DNA of 64,000 nucleotides from Pseudomonas fildesensis (GTDB lineage Bacteria > Pseudomonadota > Gammaproteobacteria > Pseudomonadales > Pseudomonadaceae), in NCBI RefSeq assembly GCF_001050345.1, contig NZ_LFMW01000007.1:248001-312000 (forward strand), read 5' to 3'. Below, in pieces: positions 27,083 through 36,718 of this stretch. Each line of letters starts with the position of its first letter. Positions within the stretch are counted from its first letter, which is position 1. The position numbers were made by a program, and so were the translations under genes. The notes below the pieces were generated by a model. It had not been told where the DNA came from and did not search any database. It saw only the letters and a program-made list of their open reading frames with translations.

Positions 27083-27250
27083 AACGCGCTTCTTGCTCAT
27101 AAAGTGGTCGATTATAACCACACCCGGCCCCGGACGACAGGCAACAGCGCAGGGCAAATGGATCGAATCGATAAAACACCTGTTTTATCGCGGTAAAGTC
27201 TCTTGTGTGCTGCCTCGCAAATACAGAACCTGTTTTGACGAGACAGGGCA

Positions 27251-28789
27251 CTACTCCAGCGACTTTCGATTGAAATCCCGCAGGCGGAAGCCCTGCAGTA
27301 GCAACATCCCGAAGTACACCACCACCCCGGCGGCGACCAGCACGCCCAGGCGCATGAAGCGCTCCAGCATATGGCCTTGATCCCAGGCAGGCATGAAGTG
27401 CATCAAGCCGAGCAGCACCGCCGACATCATCGCCACCGCCACCAGCAGTTTGAGGGCAAACATGCCCCAGCCCGGCTGCGGCTGGAACATCTGCTGCTTG
27501 CGCAGTTGATAGAACAACAGGCCAGCATTGATGCACGCGCCGACGCTGATGGCCAAGGCAAGCCCCGCGTGGGCCAGCGGGCCGATAAACACCAGGTTGA
27601 GCAGTTGCGTGACGACCAGCGTGAAAATCGCGATTTTCACCGGGGTGCGGATGTTTTGCTGGGCGTAAAAACCGGGTGCCAGCACTTTGATCACGATGAT
27701 CCCGAGCAGGCCGACGGAGTAAGCGACCAGCGCATGCTGGGTCATCAATGCGTCATGCGCGTCGAATTGCCCGTACTGGAACAGCGACACCGTCAGCGGC
27801 TCAGCCAGGATCCCCAGGGCCAGGGAGCAAGGCAATACCAGCACGAAGCACAGGCGTAGGCCCCAATCGAGGATGCGCGAATATTCCTGGCGATCCTTGC
27901 TCGCGTAGGTACGCGCCAGGGTTGGCAGCAAAATCGTGCCCAGCGCCACGCCGAGCACACCGGACGGCAGCTCCATCAGGCGGTCGGCGTAGTACATCCA
28001 CGATACCGAGCCTGAGACCAGCAGCGAGGCGAACGCGGTGTTGATGATCAGCGAGATCTGGCTGACCGAGACCCCGAGGATCGCCGGCAACATGTTGCGC
28101 ATCACCCGCCAGACGCCGGTGTCCTTGAGGTTCAGGCGCGGCAGTACGAGCATGCCGATCTTCTTCAGGTGCGGCAGCTGGTAGAGCAATTGCGCCAGGC
28201 CACCGGCCAGCACGGCCCAGCCGAGGGCCATGACCGGCGGATCGAAATACGGCGTGAGGAACAGCGCGAAAATAATCATGCTGACGTTAAGCAGGGTCGG
28301 CACGAACGCCGGCACCGAGAAACGGTTCCATGTATTAAGGATCGCCCCGGCGAAGGACGACAGGGAAATCAGCAATATATAAGGAAAGGTCACCCGTAAC
28401 AGATCAGTGGTCAGCGCGAATTTTTCCGGAGTATTGACAAAACCGGGGGCGGTGGCCCAGATCACCCAGGGCGCGGCGAGCATGCCGACGATGGTCACCA
28501 GCATCAGCACCAGGGTCAGCAGACCCGAGACGTAGGCAATAAAGGTACGGGTAGCTTCCTCGCCTTGCTGGGTCTTGTACTCGGCCAGGATCGGCACGAA
28601 GGCCTGGGAAAACGCGCCCTCGGCGAAGATGCGCCGCAGCAGGTTGGGCAATTTAAAGGCAATAAAGAAGGCATCCGTGGCCATGCTGGCGCCAAAAATA
28701 CGCGCCAGCAGGGTGTCACGCACAAACCCCAAAACCCGGGAGATCATCGTGATAGAGCTGACGGCAGCCAACGATTTGAGCAGATTCAT
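27251..28789 (-). CDS. murJ: Lipid II flippase MurJ (MviN)
   Basis: A 512-residue inner-membrane protein with about 14 spans that moves lipid II to the periplasmic face for cell-wall synthesis. The N-terminus [20 protein letters not shown] and [19 protein letters not shown] are family hallmarks with the functionally important arginines. Start [11 protein letters not shown] at 28789. ribF follows after a 168-base gap; the rpsT gene diverges upstream, sharing a 253-base promoter region. Confidence 0.96.
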   Translation of the reverse strand: MNLLKSLAAVSSITMISRVLGFVRDTLLARIFGASMATDAFFIAFKLPNLLRRIFAEGAFSQAFVPILAEYKTQQGEEATRTFIAYVSGLLTLVLMLVTIVGMLAAPWVIWATAPGFVNTPEKFALTTDLLRVTFPYILLISLSSFAGAILNTWNRFSVPAFVPTLLNVSMIIFALFLTPYFDPPVMALGWAVLAGGLAQLLYQLPHLKKIGMLVLPRLNLKDTGVWRVMRNMLPAILGVSVSQISLIINTAFASLLVSGSVSWMYYADRLMELPSGVLGVALGTILLPTLARTYASKDRQEYSRILDWGLRLCFVLVLPCSLALGILAEPLTVSLFQYGQFDAHDALMTQHALVAYSVGLLGIIVIKVLAPGFYAQQNIRTPVKIAIFTLVVTQLLNLVFIGPLAHAGLALAISVGACINAGLLFYQLRKQQMFQPQPGWGMFALKLLVAVAMMSAVLLGLMHFMPAWDQGHMLERFMRLGVLVAAGVVVYFGMLLLQGFRLRDFNRKSLE

Positions 28790-28960
28790 TGAAAGAGTTT
28801 GCGCCTTTAGATAATGAGCAGGCGAACTGTGCGCCTACTTATGCGATACTGCGCGCCTGCAACAGCACAGAGCCAAAGCTCGCGAGTTTACAGGTCAAGC
28901 GCCGGAAATAAATCACCCGCCTCTTCAGATCGACCACTCAGCAGTTCGCATCAGCCGCCC

Positions 28961-28989
28961 TTGACAACCCATCAAGTCATCGGCATGAT
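28961..28989 (+). promoter_or_regulatory. Sigma-70 promoter of rpsT
   Basis: TTGACA, a 17-base spacer and CATGAT (four of six at -10), about 54 bases before the rpsT start. Perfect -35 and ideal spacing fit a strong ribosomal-protein promoter. Confidence 0.75.
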
Positions 28990-29042
28990 TCGCGGCCTAT
29001 TTTGTTTGCTATTTCCTAAAAAGTCTTTCGAGGAGCTCGACG

Positions 29043-29321
29043 GTGGCCAACACACCTTCCGCCAAAAAACGTGCAAAACAGGCTGAGAAGCGTCGCAGCC
29101 ACAACGCCAGCCTGCGTTCCATGGTTCGCACCTACATCAAGAATGTAGTTAAAGCCATCGACACCAAAGACGCTGAAAAAGCCCAAGCTGCTTACGTTCT
29201 GGCTGTGCCAGTTATCGACCGTATGGCCGATAAAGGCATCATCCACAAGAACAAGGCCGCTCGCCATAAGAGCCGCCTGAATGGCCACATCAAGGCTCTG
29301 AGCGTCGCTGCTGCAGCCTAA
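29043..29321 (+). CDS. rpsT: 30S ribosomal protein S20
   Basis: A 92-residue very basic primary 16S rRNA-binding protein. The N-terminus [20 protein letters not shown] and the [17 protein letters not shown] segment are the S20 signature. The start is GTG at 29043 with GAGGAG upstream. In E. coli a non-ATG start of rpsT takes part in autoregulation, and the same may hold here. It has its own promoter and terminator. Codon use is visibly biased toward the highly expressed set. Confidence 0.98.
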   Translation: MANTPSAKKRAKQAEKRRSHNASLRSMVRTYIKNVVKAIDTKDAEKAQAAYVLAVPVIDRMADKGIIHKNKAARHKSRLNGHIKALSVAAAA

Positions 29322-29363
29322 GTGGTAACAACTGCAACGTGACTCAGGTTGCGTAACAGTTAA

Positions 29364-29399
29364 GAAATGCCCCGTACCGAAAGGTCCGGGGCATTTTTG
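29364..29399 (+). terminator. rpsT terminator
   Basis: AAATGCCCC / GGGGCATTT stem followed by TTG, 45 bases after the rpsT stop; the T run is short (five T within the stem end and tail). Confidence 0.85.
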
Positions 29400-29423
29400 T
29401 TTGTGCGGTTTATGTGATGAGCA

Positions 29424-29640
29424 GGCTTGTTGTGGCAGATAGGCTTGTTGTGGCGAGCGGGCTTGCCCCGCGTTGGGCTGGAAGCAACCCCAATAAGACC
29501 ACTGCGGTGTGTCAGGCATACCGCGGCAGCAGGTTTTAGGGCGGCTTCGCCACCCAACGCGGGGCAAGCCCGCTCGCCACAGTAAGCCCGCTCGCCACAA
29601 CAAGCCCAACTGCCACAAAAGCCCGCTCGCCACAAAGGCA
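29424..29640. repeat. Compound REP array with several partial units
   Basis: The outer arms TGTGGCGAGCGGGCTTGCCC and GGGCAAGCCCGCTCGCCACA form a REPIN over about 135 bases. Flanking it are extra partial copies: GGCTTGTTGTGGCAG and GGCTTGTTGTGGCG on the left, and AGCCCGCTCGCCACA repeated two further times with AGCCCAACTGCCACA on the right. It fills the 399-base gap between rpsT and slyD, together with the two terminators; no gene is seen there. Confidence 0.85.
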
Positions 29641-29661
29641 GCGCTCGACTTGCTTTCGAGC

Positions 29662-29696
29662 AAAAAAAACGCCCCGAACCAGTCGGGGCGTTTTTG
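29662..29696 (-). terminator. slyD terminator, bidirectional
   Basis: AACGCCCCGA / TCGGGGCGTT stem with T/A runs on both sides (eight A left, five T right), 24 bases after the slyD stop; it can also stop transcription arriving from the REP array on the plus strand. Confidence 0.9.
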
Positions 29697-29719
29697 CTAC
29701 CAGCTGATTAACGCATCAA

Positions 29720-30205
29720 TCAGTGGTGATGACCGCCTTCACCGTGAACGTGGCCGTGAGCTACTTCTTCTTGGGAAGCATCGCGAATGGCAACGATCTT
29801 CACTTGGAAGTTCAGACGCTGGCCAGCCAGTGGGTGGTTGCCGTCGACGGTAACGTCGTCGCCGTCCAGGTCACGGATGGTGACGATCTGCATTTGGCCG
29901 TCCGGCGCGGATGCGTGGAACTGCATGCCCACTTCCAGCTCGTCGACACCTTCGAACATGCTGCGGCTCAGAGTGCTGACCAGTTCGGCAGAGTATTCGC
30001 CGTAGGCATCTTCAGGTTCTACGGCAACGGTCAGTTCATCACCAACAACCTTGCCTTCCAGAGCCTTTTCCAGGCCAGGGATAATGTTACCTGCGCCTTG
30101 CAGGTAGACCAGCGGCGCGCCGCCGGCGGAGCTGTCGATGACCTCACCAGCGTCGTTGGTCAGGGTATAGTCGATGGAGACTGCCTTGTTAGCGGCGATC
30201 GTCAT
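29720..30205 (-). CDS. slyD: FKBP-type peptidyl-prolyl isomerase SlyD
   Basis: A 161-residue cytosolic isomerase and chaperone. VSIDYTLTNDAGEVIDSS opens the FKBP domain, the flap insert lies in the middle, and FNHPLAG-type residues (GNHPLAGQRLNFQV) close it. The protein ends with the metal-binding tail HGHVHGEGGHHH. The tail can bind nickel, and in E. coli SlyD assists hydrogenase maturation. The ATG at 30205 is used; its codon overlaps the ATG of the divergent DUF3565 frame. This differs from FkpB at 22348, which lacks the His tail. Confidence 0.94.
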   Translation of the reverse strand: MTIAANKAVSIDYTLTNDAGEVIDSSAGGAPLVYLQGAGNIIPGLEKALEGKVVGDELTVAVEPEDAYGEYSAELVSTLSRSMFEGVDELEVGMQFHASAPDGQMQIVTIRDLDGDDVTVDGNHPLAGQRLNFQVKIVAIRDASQEEVAHGHVHGEGGHHH

Positions 30206-30494
30206 GGGGCGAGACCTTTTGCATAAGAATGAAGAACGGACAAGTCTAAACAAGGATTTGCCCGAAAGCGAACAGAACCCGGACGGACGGGACCGATCAA
30301 CGGTCTCTTTCATCATCGGATTCCGCCTGGACGACGAGCAGCACTGGATTGCCGAGCTGTCCTGCGGCCACACCCAGCACCTGCGCCACCAACCGCCATG
30401 GCAGTCCCGCGCCTGGGTACTCGATCCCACGCAACGCCTTGAAAAAATAGGCCAGCCCTTTGCCTGCGGCTGGTGTGCGCAGGAGCGCGAATAA
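30204..30494 (+). CDS. DUF3565 family protein
   Basis: About 96 residues from the ATG at 30204. The conserved part begins near residue 34: FIIGFRLDDEQHWIAELSCG, then HTQHLRHQPPW, WVLDP and FACGWCAQ. The Cys-His clusters CGHTQH and CGWC look like zinc ligands. The start is doubtful: the ATG overlaps the divergent slyD start codon and leaves no room for a promoter, so initiation may occur at a non-ATG codon nearer FIIGF. Function unknown; it sits 79 bases before pta. Confidence 0.7.
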   Translation: MGRDLLHKNEERTSLNKDLPESEQNPDGRDRSTVSFIIGFRLDDEQHWIAELSCGHTQHLRHQPPWQSRAWVLDPTQRLEKIGQPFACGWCAQERE

Positions 30495-30573
30495 CGATAA
30501 CCTTGGCGCCTGATTCCCGGTAGACGCTCAACCATAGAGCGCCACCGAAGCCATGCACCTCCAGAGAATTCGC

Positions 30574-32673
30574 ATGCAGACTTTTTTTATCGCGCCCACC
30601 GATTTTGGTGTGGGTCTGACCTCCATCAGCCTTGGGCTGGTGCGCACACTTGAACGGGCCGGGCTGAAAGTCGGGTTTTTCAAGCCGATTGCCCAGCCAC
30701 ACCCAGGCGATACCGGCCCCGAGCGCTCCACCGAACTGGTGGCCCGCACCCACGGCCTGAAACCACCACAGCCCCTGGGCCTGGCGCATGTAGAGCGCAT
30801 GCTCGGCGACGGCCAGCTCGACGAATTGCTCGAAGAAATCATCACCCTTTACCAGCAGGCCGCCGTGGGCAAGGACGTGCTGATCGTCGAAGGCATGGTG
30901 CCGACCCGCAGCGCCAGCTATGCGGCCCGGGTCAACCTGCACCTGGCCAAGAGCCTGGATGCGGAAGTGATCCTGGTCTCGGCCCCGGAAAACGAAGTGC
31001 TCACTGAACTCTCCGGCCGCGTGGAATTGCAGGCCCAGCTGTTCGGCGGCCCCAAAGATCCGAAAGTGCTGGGCGTGATCCTCAACAAGGTACGCACCGA
31101 CGAAAGCATGGAAGCCTTCTCGGCGCGCCTCAAGGAACATTCGCCGTTGCTGCGCAGCGGTGATTTCCGCCTGCTCGGCTGCATCCCCTATCAGCCGGAA
31201 CTCAACGCGCCGCGCACCCGCGACGTGGCTGACCTGATGGGCGCGCAGATCCTCAACGCCGGCGATTACGAAAGCCGGCGCATGACCAAGATCATCATTT
31301 GCGCCCGCACCATGCGCAACACCGTGGAGCTGCTCAAGCCCGGCGTACTGGTAGTGACCCCAGGCGACCGCGACGACATCATCCTCGCCGTCAGCCTGGC
31401 CGCGATCAACGGCGTGCCACTGGCGGGCCTGCTGCTGACCAGCGATACCCTGCCCGACCCGCGCATCATGGACCTGTGCCGGGGCGCGTTCCAGGCCGGG
31501 CTGCCAGTGCTGTCGGTGAGCACCGGCTCCTACGACACCGCCAACCTGCTCAACAGCCTGAACAAGGAAATCCCCATCGATGACCGTGAGCGCGCGGAAA
31601 TCATCACCGATTTCGTCGCCAGCCACCTCGATGCGCGCTGGCTGCATCAGCGCTGCGGCACGCCACGGGAAATGCGCCTGTCGCCGGCGGTGTTCCGCTA
31701 TCAACTGATCCAACGCGCCCAGGCCGCCAACAAGCGCATCGTGTTGCCCGAGGGCAGCGAGCCGCTGACTGTGCAAGCCGCCGCCATCTGCCAGGCCCGG
31801 GGAATCGCCCGTTGCGTGTTGCTGGCCAAGCCGGCGGACGTGGAGGCGGTCGCCCGCGCCCAGGGCATCGAGCTGCCGGAAGGCCTGGAGATTCTCGACC
31901 CGGACCTGATCCGCCAACGCTACGTCGAACCAATGGTAGCGCTGCGCAAGAGCAAGAGCCTCAACGCGCCGATGGCCGAGCAGCAACTGGAAGACACGGT
32001 AGTGATCGCCACCATGATGTTGGCCCTCGACGAAGTGGACGGCCTGGTCTCCGGCGTTATCCATTCCACCGCGAACACCATCCGCCCTGCCCTGCAACTG
32101 ATCAAGACGGCGCCGGGCTGCACCCTGGTCTCATCGGTATTCTTCATGCTGTTCCCCGAGCAGGTGCTGGTGTACGGCGACTGCGTGATGAACCCGCACC
32201 CCAGCGCCGTGGAGCTGGCGGAAATCGCCCTGCAAAGCGCCGACTCGGCAGCCGCGTTCGGCATCACTCCACGGGTGGCGATGATCAGCTATTCCAGCGG
32301 TGATTCAGCCAGTGGCGAAGAAGTCGAAAAAGTCCGCGAAGCCACCCTGCTCGCCCATGAACAGCAAAGCTCGCTGCTGATCGACGGCCCGTTGCAATAC
32401 GACGCCGCCGCCAACGAAACCGTCGCCCGCCAACTGGCGCCCAACAGCCCGGTGGCCGGCAAGGCCACGGTGTTCGTGTTCCCGGACCTGAACACCGGCA
32501 ATACCACCCACAAGGCCGTACAACGCAGCGCCGATTGCGTCAGCCTCGGGCCGATGCTCCAGGGCCTGCGCAAACCGGTGAACGACCTGCCGCGCGGCGC
32601 CCAGATCGACGACATCGTGTACACCATCGCGCTGACTGCGATTCAAGCCGCCAACCGACCTATGGATATCTAA
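30574..32673 (+). CDS. pta: Phosphate acetyltransferase (two-domain form)
   Basis: Interconverts acetyl-CoA and acetyl phosphate. The 699-residue protein has an N-terminal P-loop-like/BioD-like region (MQTFFIAPTDFGVGLTSISL), a DRTGG domain in the middle and the C-terminal catalytic PTA_PTB domain (VSSVFFMLFPEQVLVYGDC, SYSSGDSASGEEVEKV). The ATG at 30574 fits the family; an in-frame ATG seven codons earlier is also possible. Acetate kinase is not adjacent on this side. The stop is followed immediately by the acyltransferase start. Confidence 0.94.
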   Translation: MQTFFIAPTDFGVGLTSISLGLVRTLERAGLKVGFFKPIAQPHPGDTGPERSTELVARTHGLKPPQPLGLAHVERMLGDGQLDELLEEIITLYQQAAVGKDVLIVEGMVPTRSASYAARVNLHLAKSLDAEVILVSAPENEVLTELSGRVELQAQLFGGPKDPKVLGVILNKVRTDESMEAFSARLKEHSPLLRSGDFRLLGCIPYQPELNAPRTRDVADLMGAQILNAGDYESRRMTKIIICARTMRNTVELLKPGVLVVTPGDRDDIILAVSLAAINGVPLAGLLLTSDTLPDPRIMDLCRGAFQAGLPVLSVSTGSYDTANLLNSLNKEIPIDDRERAEIITDFVASHLDARWLHQRCGTPREMRLSPAVFRYQLIQRAQAANKRIVLPEGSEPLTVQAAAICQARGIARCVLLAKPADVEAVARAQGIELPEGLEILDPDLIRQRYVEPMVALRKSKSLNAPMAEQQLEDTVVIATMMLALDEVDGLVSGVIHSTANTIRPALQLIKTAPGCTLVSSVFFMLFPEQVLVYGDCVMNPHPSAVELAEIALQSADSAAAFGITPRVAMISYSSGDSASGEEVEKVREATLLAHEQQSSLLIDGPLQYDAAANETVARQLAPNSPVAGKATVFVFPDLNTGNTTHKAVQRSADCVSLGPMLQGLRKPVNDLPRGAQIDDIVYTIALTAIQAANRPMDI

Positions 32674-33573
32674 ATGCTGGATTTTCTACCTGCCGCCGTG
32701 CGCGGGGTGATTGCTTCGCTGTTGCTGGCACTGAACACGATCCTGCTGTGTTCGTTCCTGTTTATCGTGGCGCTGTTCAAGGCATTGCCGTTCGCCAAGC
32801 GCTTCAGCGAATGGCTGATGAACCACACTCATGAAGCCTGGATCAGCAACAACAAGGCCTGGATGAACCTCGTGCGGCGCACCCGCTGGCACCTCAAAGG
32901 CCTTGAGGGCCTGGACTACCAGCACTCGTATCTGGTGACCAGCAATCACCAGAGCTGGGTCGACATCATGGTGCTGCAATACGTGCTCAACCGGCGAATT
33001 CGTCCGCTCAAGTTCTTCCTCAAGCAGGAGCTGATCTGGGTGCCGGTGATTGGCCTGGCGTGGTGGGCCTTGGGCTTTCCGTTCATGAAGCGCTACACCA
33101 AGGCGTATCTGGAGAAACACCCGGAGAAGAAAGGCAAAGACCTGGAAACCACCCGCAAGACCTGTGCGAAGTTTCGCGCCAACCCGGTGGGCATTTTCAA
33201 CTTTGCCGAGGGCACGCGGTTTACCCCTGGCAAGCATGCGCAGCAAAACTCACCGTTTCGCTACTTGCTCAAACCCAAGGCAGGCGGCATTGCGTTTGTG
33301 CTGGATGCCATGGGTGAGCAGTTGAAGTCACTGGTGAACGTGACCATTCACTACCCAGCCGGGCGCCCAGGTTATTGGGACTTGCTGTGCGGAAATGTGA
33401 AGGACGTGGTGGTGCAGTTTGAAGAGGTGCAGATTCCGGCCGAGTTTATTGGCAAGAATTATGAGCAGGATGGGGAATATCGGTTGGCGTTCCAGGGGTG
33501 GATCAATGGGTTGTGGGAAGAGAAGGATGGGTTACTGGAAAAGCTCCACACCGACTTCCCAGACCGCCGGTAA
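32674..33573 (+). CDS. 1-acylglycerol-3-phosphate acyltransferase family protein (YihG-like)
   Basis: A 299-residue membrane-bound acyltransferase of the PlsC/LPLAT family. One N-terminal span (VIASLLLALNTILLCSFLFIVALF) precedes the catalytic motif NHQSWVD (NHxxxxD) near residue 92 and FAEGTR near residue 180. Length and the motif context HTHEAWISNNK resemble YihG-type enzymes, which add acyl chains to lysophosphatidate. The start abuts the pta stop with no gap, so the two are cotranscribed. Exact substrate not readable. Confidence 0.88.
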   Translation: MLDFLPAAVRGVIASLLLALNTILLCSFLFIVALFKALPFAKRFSEWLMNHTHEAWISNNKAWMNLVRRTRWHLKGLEGLDYQHSYLVTSNHQSWVDIMVLQYVLNRRIRPLKFFLKQELIWVPVIGLAWWALGFPFMKRYTKAYLEKHPEKKGKDLETTRKTCAKFRANPVGIFNFAEGTRFTPGKHAQQNSPFRYLLKPKAGGIAFVLDAMGEQLKSLVNVTIHYPAGRPGYWDLLCGNVKDVVVQFEEVQIPAEFIGKNYEQDGEYRLAFQGWINGLWEEKDGLLEKLHTDFPDRR

Positions 33574-33575
33574 AT

Positions 33576-33689
33576 GATCGTTCCCACGCTCTGCGTGGGC
33601 ATGCCGCCCGGGACGCTTCGCGTCCGCTTTTGAAGGTCGTGACGCGGAGCGTCACAGGATGCATTCCCACGCGGAGCGTGGGAACGATC
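33576..33689. repeat. REPIN of the GATCGTTCCCACGC family
   Basis: Outer arms GATCGTTCCCACGCTCTGCG and CGCGGAGCGTGGGAACGATC, with the inner palindromes GGACGCTTCGCGTCC and GTGACGCGGAGCGTCAC. It is a different family from the GGCGAGGGAGCTTG REPINs and recurs at 53290-53425. It lies between convergent genes (acyltransferase and cysNC). Confidence 0.88.
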
Positions 33690-33705
33690 ACAACACCCAC
33701 AACGC

Positions 33706-33742
33706 AAAAGCCCGCCACCGAGTGATCGGTGGCGGGCTTTTT
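33706..33742. terminator. Bidirectional terminator of cysNC and the acyltransferase gene
   Basis: AAAAGCCCGCCACCG / CGGTGGCGGGCTTTT, a 15-base stem with a six-base loop and T or A runs on both sides. It lies 15 bases after the cysNC stop. Confidence 0.92.
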
Positions 33743-33756
33743 AGTGCGCGTGAAGC

Positions 33757-35655
33757 TTAGATCGCGCCGCGTTGACGCAACAGCTCCAGCACTTGCTTGA
33801 CGCTGTCTTCCAGCGACAACGCCTGGGTGTCGATCACCAGATCGGCATTCAACGGCACGTCGTACGGGAACGACTCGCCAGGGATGTTATCCCCACCAGC
33901 CGCGTACAAGCCTTGCGGGTCACGCTCGGCGCACACCAGCGGCGACGCCTGAACGTACACGGTCAGCAAACGATCGCTGCCGATCAGTGCCTTGGCCTGT
34001 TCGCGCCCTTCAGCATCCGGGGCAACAAACGCAGCCAGGGTCAACAGGCCGGCTTCGTTGAACTGGCGCGCCACGTGGGCGGCACGACGCCAGTTCTCGG
34101 TACGCCCGACACGGTCCTGCGGCAGCCCTTTGTTCAGGTCGTGGCGCAGGTTCTGGCCGTCCAGTACGAACACCGCACGGCCCATGTCGAACAGCTTGCG
34201 CTCAACTGCGTAGGCCAAGGTGCTCTTGCCCGCGCCGGACAGGCCGCTGAACAACACGGTGGCCGGCTGCTGGCCGAAGCGCTGGGCGCGCTCTTCGGTG
34301 GCCACGTGAGCCAACTTGCCATGCTGCGCCGCGCTGCCGTGAGTCACGGGCGGCGCGATGATCATGCCTGCAGCCACAGTGCCGTTGGTCAAACGATCGA
34401 TGATGATAAACGCACCAGTGGTGCGGTTGCTCGCGTAACCGTCCAGGGCGATGGCGGCGTCGAGGCTGACTTTGACTCGGCCGATCTCGTTCAACTGCAG
34501 CGAACTCGCCGGGCCTTCGGCCAGGGTGTTCACATCCACGCGGTGCACGATGCTGGTGATGGAACCCGGCACGTAGCTGGTGGCGCGCTTGATGTCGTAC
34601 TTCTTGCCCGGCAGCATCGGCTCTTCGGCCATCCACACCAGCATGGCGTCGAAGGCGTCGGTCACTTGCGGCACATTATCGGCATGCACCAGCAGGTCGC
34701 CACGGGAGATGTCGATCTCGTCTTCCATGGTCAGGGTCACGGCCTGGCCTGGGCCGGCGTGCTCCAGTTCACCGTCGAAGGTGACGATGGATTTGACGCG
34801 GCTGCTCTTGCCCGACGGCAGCACCACGACTTCGTCGCCCTTGTGCACAATGCCGCTGGCCAGAGTGCCGGCGAAGCCTCGGAAGTTCAGGTTCGGACGG
34901 TTGACGTACTGCACCGGGAAACGCAGGTCGGTGTAGTTACGGTCGTTGGCGATCTCGACGGTTTCGAGAATCTCCATCAGCGACTGGCCGGTGTACCAGG
35001 GCGAACGCTCGCTCTTGTTCACCACGTTGTCGCCCTTGAGCGCCGACATCGGCACAAAGGCCATGGTGCTCGGCTTGAACGCGATACCGTCGGCGAACTT
35101 CAGGTAATCGGCCTTGATCGACTCGAACACGCTTTGGTCAAAGCCATTGATGTCCATCTTGTTGACGGCCACCACGATGTGCTTGATGCCCAGCAACGAA
35201 GCAATGAAGCTGTGTCGACGCGTCTGGGTCTGCACGCCGTAGCGGGCGTCGATCAGGATGATCGCCAGGTCACAGGTGGACGCACCAGTGGCCATATTGC
35301 GGGTGTACTGCTCATGGCCGGGGGTGTCGGCGATGATGAATTTGCGCTTGGCGGTGGAGAAGTAGCGGTAGGCGACATCGATGGTGATGCCCTGCTCTCG
35401 CTCGGCCTGCAGACCGTCGACCAGCAAGGCCAGGTCGATGTCGTCACCGGTGGTGCCGGATTTTTTCGAATCGCGGGTGATGGCTTCCAGGTGATCTTCG
35501 TAGATCATCTTGGAGTCGTGCAGCAGGCGCCCGATCAGGGTGCTCTTGCCGTCGTCGACGTTGCCGCAGGTCAGGAAGCGCAACATTTCCTTGCGCTCGT
35601 GCTGGCCCAGGTAGGCGAGGATGTCCTCGCTGATCAAATCAGATTGATGCGACAT
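33757..35655 (-). CDS. cysNC: Bifunctional sulfate adenylyltransferase subunit 1 / APS kinase
   Basis: A 632-residue fusion. The N-terminal CysN GTPase ([15 protein letters not shown] near residue 32, [17 protein letters not shown]) drives the CysD sulfurylase that makes APS. The C-terminal CysC domain ([15 protein letters not shown] near residue 465) phosphorylates APS to PAPS. E. coli uses separate cysN and cysC genes; the fusion is usual in pseudomonads. It lies nine bases downstream of cysD and ends at a strong terminator. Confidence 0.97.
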   Translation of the reverse strand: MSHQSDLISEDILAYLGQHERKEMLRFLTCGNVDDGKSTLIGRLLHDSKMIYEDHLEAITRDSKKSGTTGDDIDLALLVDGLQAEREQGITIDVAYRYFSTAKRKFIIADTPGHEQYTRNMATGASTCDLAIILIDARYGVQTQTRRHSFIASLLGIKHIVVAVNKMDINGFDQSVFESIKADYLKFADGIAFKPSTMAFVPMSALKGDNVVNKSERSPWYTGQSLMEILETVEIANDRNYTDLRFPVQYVNRPNLNFRGFAGTLASGIVHKGDEVVVLPSGKSSRVKSIVTFDGELEHAGPGQAVTLTMEDEIDISRGDLLVHADNVPQVTDAFDAMLVWMAEEPMLPGKKYDIKRATSYVPGSITSIVHRVDVNTLAEGPASSLQLNEIGRVKVSLDAAIALDGYASNRTTGAFIIIDRLTNGTVAAGMIIAPPVTHGSAAQHGKLAHVATEERAQRFGQQPATVLFSGLSGAGKSTLAYAVERKLFDMGRAVFVLDGQNLRHDLNKGLPQDRVGRTENWRRAAHVARQFNEAGLLTLAAFVAPDAEGREQAKALIGSDRLLTVYVQASPLVCAERDPQGLYAAGGDNIPGESFPYDVPLNADLVIDTQALSLEDSVKQVLELLRQRGAI

Positions 35656-35664
35656 GACAGCCCC

Positions 35665-36582
35665 TTAGAAATAGCCTTGACGTTTTTTATCTTCCATTGA
35701 GCCTGCGCCATCATGGTCGATGACCCGGCCCTGGCGCTCGGAAGTTCGCGTCAGGAGCATTTCCTGAATGATGTCCGTGAGGCTTTCGGCCTCGGACTCC
35801 ACCGCGCCCGTCAACGGGTAGCAGCCAAGGGTACGGAAACGTACTTTCTTTTTGACGATTCGGGCTTTGTCTTCGTCGGACAGGTGCTCGAGGATGCGGT
35901 CGTCGTCGATCATGATCAACGTGCCGTTTTTCTCGATCACGTCGCGCTCGGCGGCGAAGTACAGCGGCACAATCGGGATGCCTTCCAGGTAGATGTACTG
36001 CCAGATGTCCAGCTCGGTCCAGTTGGACAGCGGGAACACACGGATCGACTCACCCTTGTTGACGTTGCCGTTGTAGACGTTCCACAGCTCCGGACGCTGG
36101 TTTTTCGGGTCCCAGCGGTGCTTGCTGTCGCGGAACGAGTACACGCGCTCTTTGGCGCGGGATTTCTCTTCATCACGACGGGCACCGCCGAACGCTGCGT
36201 CGAAACCATACTTGTCCAAGGCCTGCTTGAGGCCTTCGGTCTTCATGATGTCGGTGTGCTTGGCGCTGCCGTGGGTGAATGGGTTGATGCCCTGCGCCAC
36301 ACCGTCCGGGTTGACGTGGGTGATCAGGTCCAGGCCGAGTTCTTCAACCATGCGGTCGCGGAACTTGTACATTTCCTGGAATTTCCACTGGGTGTCGACG
36401 TGCATCACCGGAAACGGCAGTTTGCCCGGGAAGAAGGCCTTGCGTGCCAGGTGCAGCATCACGGCGGAGTCTTTACCGATCGAGTAGAGCATCACCGGGT
36501 TATCGAACTCGGCGGCGACCTCGCGGATGATGTGGATGCTTTCCGCCTCCAGCTGTTTCAGATGCGTCAGTTTGTCGACCAT
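35665..36582 (-). CDS. cysD: Sulfate adenylyltransferase subunit 2
   Basis: A 305-residue catalytic subunit of ATP sulfurylase, of the PP-loop family: [13 protein letters not shown] near residue 35 is the ATP pyrophosphatase loop, and [15 protein letters not shown] and the final [11 protein letters not shown] are family marks. With CysNC it converts sulfate and ATP to APS in assimilation. It is the first gene of cysD-cysNC. The 136 bases upstream to the Nif3-like gene hold no recognisable CysB or other site. Confidence 0.97.
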   Translation of the reverse strand: MVDKLTHLKQLEAESIHIIREVAAEFDNPVMLYSIGKDSAVMLHLARKAFFPGKLPFPVMHVDTQWKFQEMYKFRDRMVEELGLDLITHVNPDGVAQGINPFTHGSAKHTDIMKTEGLKQALDKYGFDAAFGGARRDEEKSRAKERVYSFRDSKHRWDPKNQRPELWNVYNGNVNKGESIRVFPLSNWTELDIWQYIYLEGIPIVPLYFAAERDVIEKNGTLIMIDDDRILEHLSDEDKARIVKKKVRFRTLGCYPLTGAVESEAESLTDIIQEMLLTRTSERQGRVIDHDGAGSMEDKKRQGYF

Positions 36583-36718
36583 GGCTACTCACGGAAAAAC
36601 GATCTTATGGACGGCCTGCGGGCCGTGTTCGAGCGGGGCATGCTAGCACAGCACCTTCTTCTATTCAGGGCGCCGGCTAGATCGAAACGGTATATGGATA
36701 TGCCTCGAGGTTTGGCCC

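Noticed and set aside
30313-32097. Open frame of 594 codons opposite pta
   Set aside because: Antisense shadow of pta, no domain or ribosome site.
33772-35700. Open frame of 642 codons opposite cysNC
   Set aside because: Same effect of GC-rich third positions; the minus-strand cysNC is certain.
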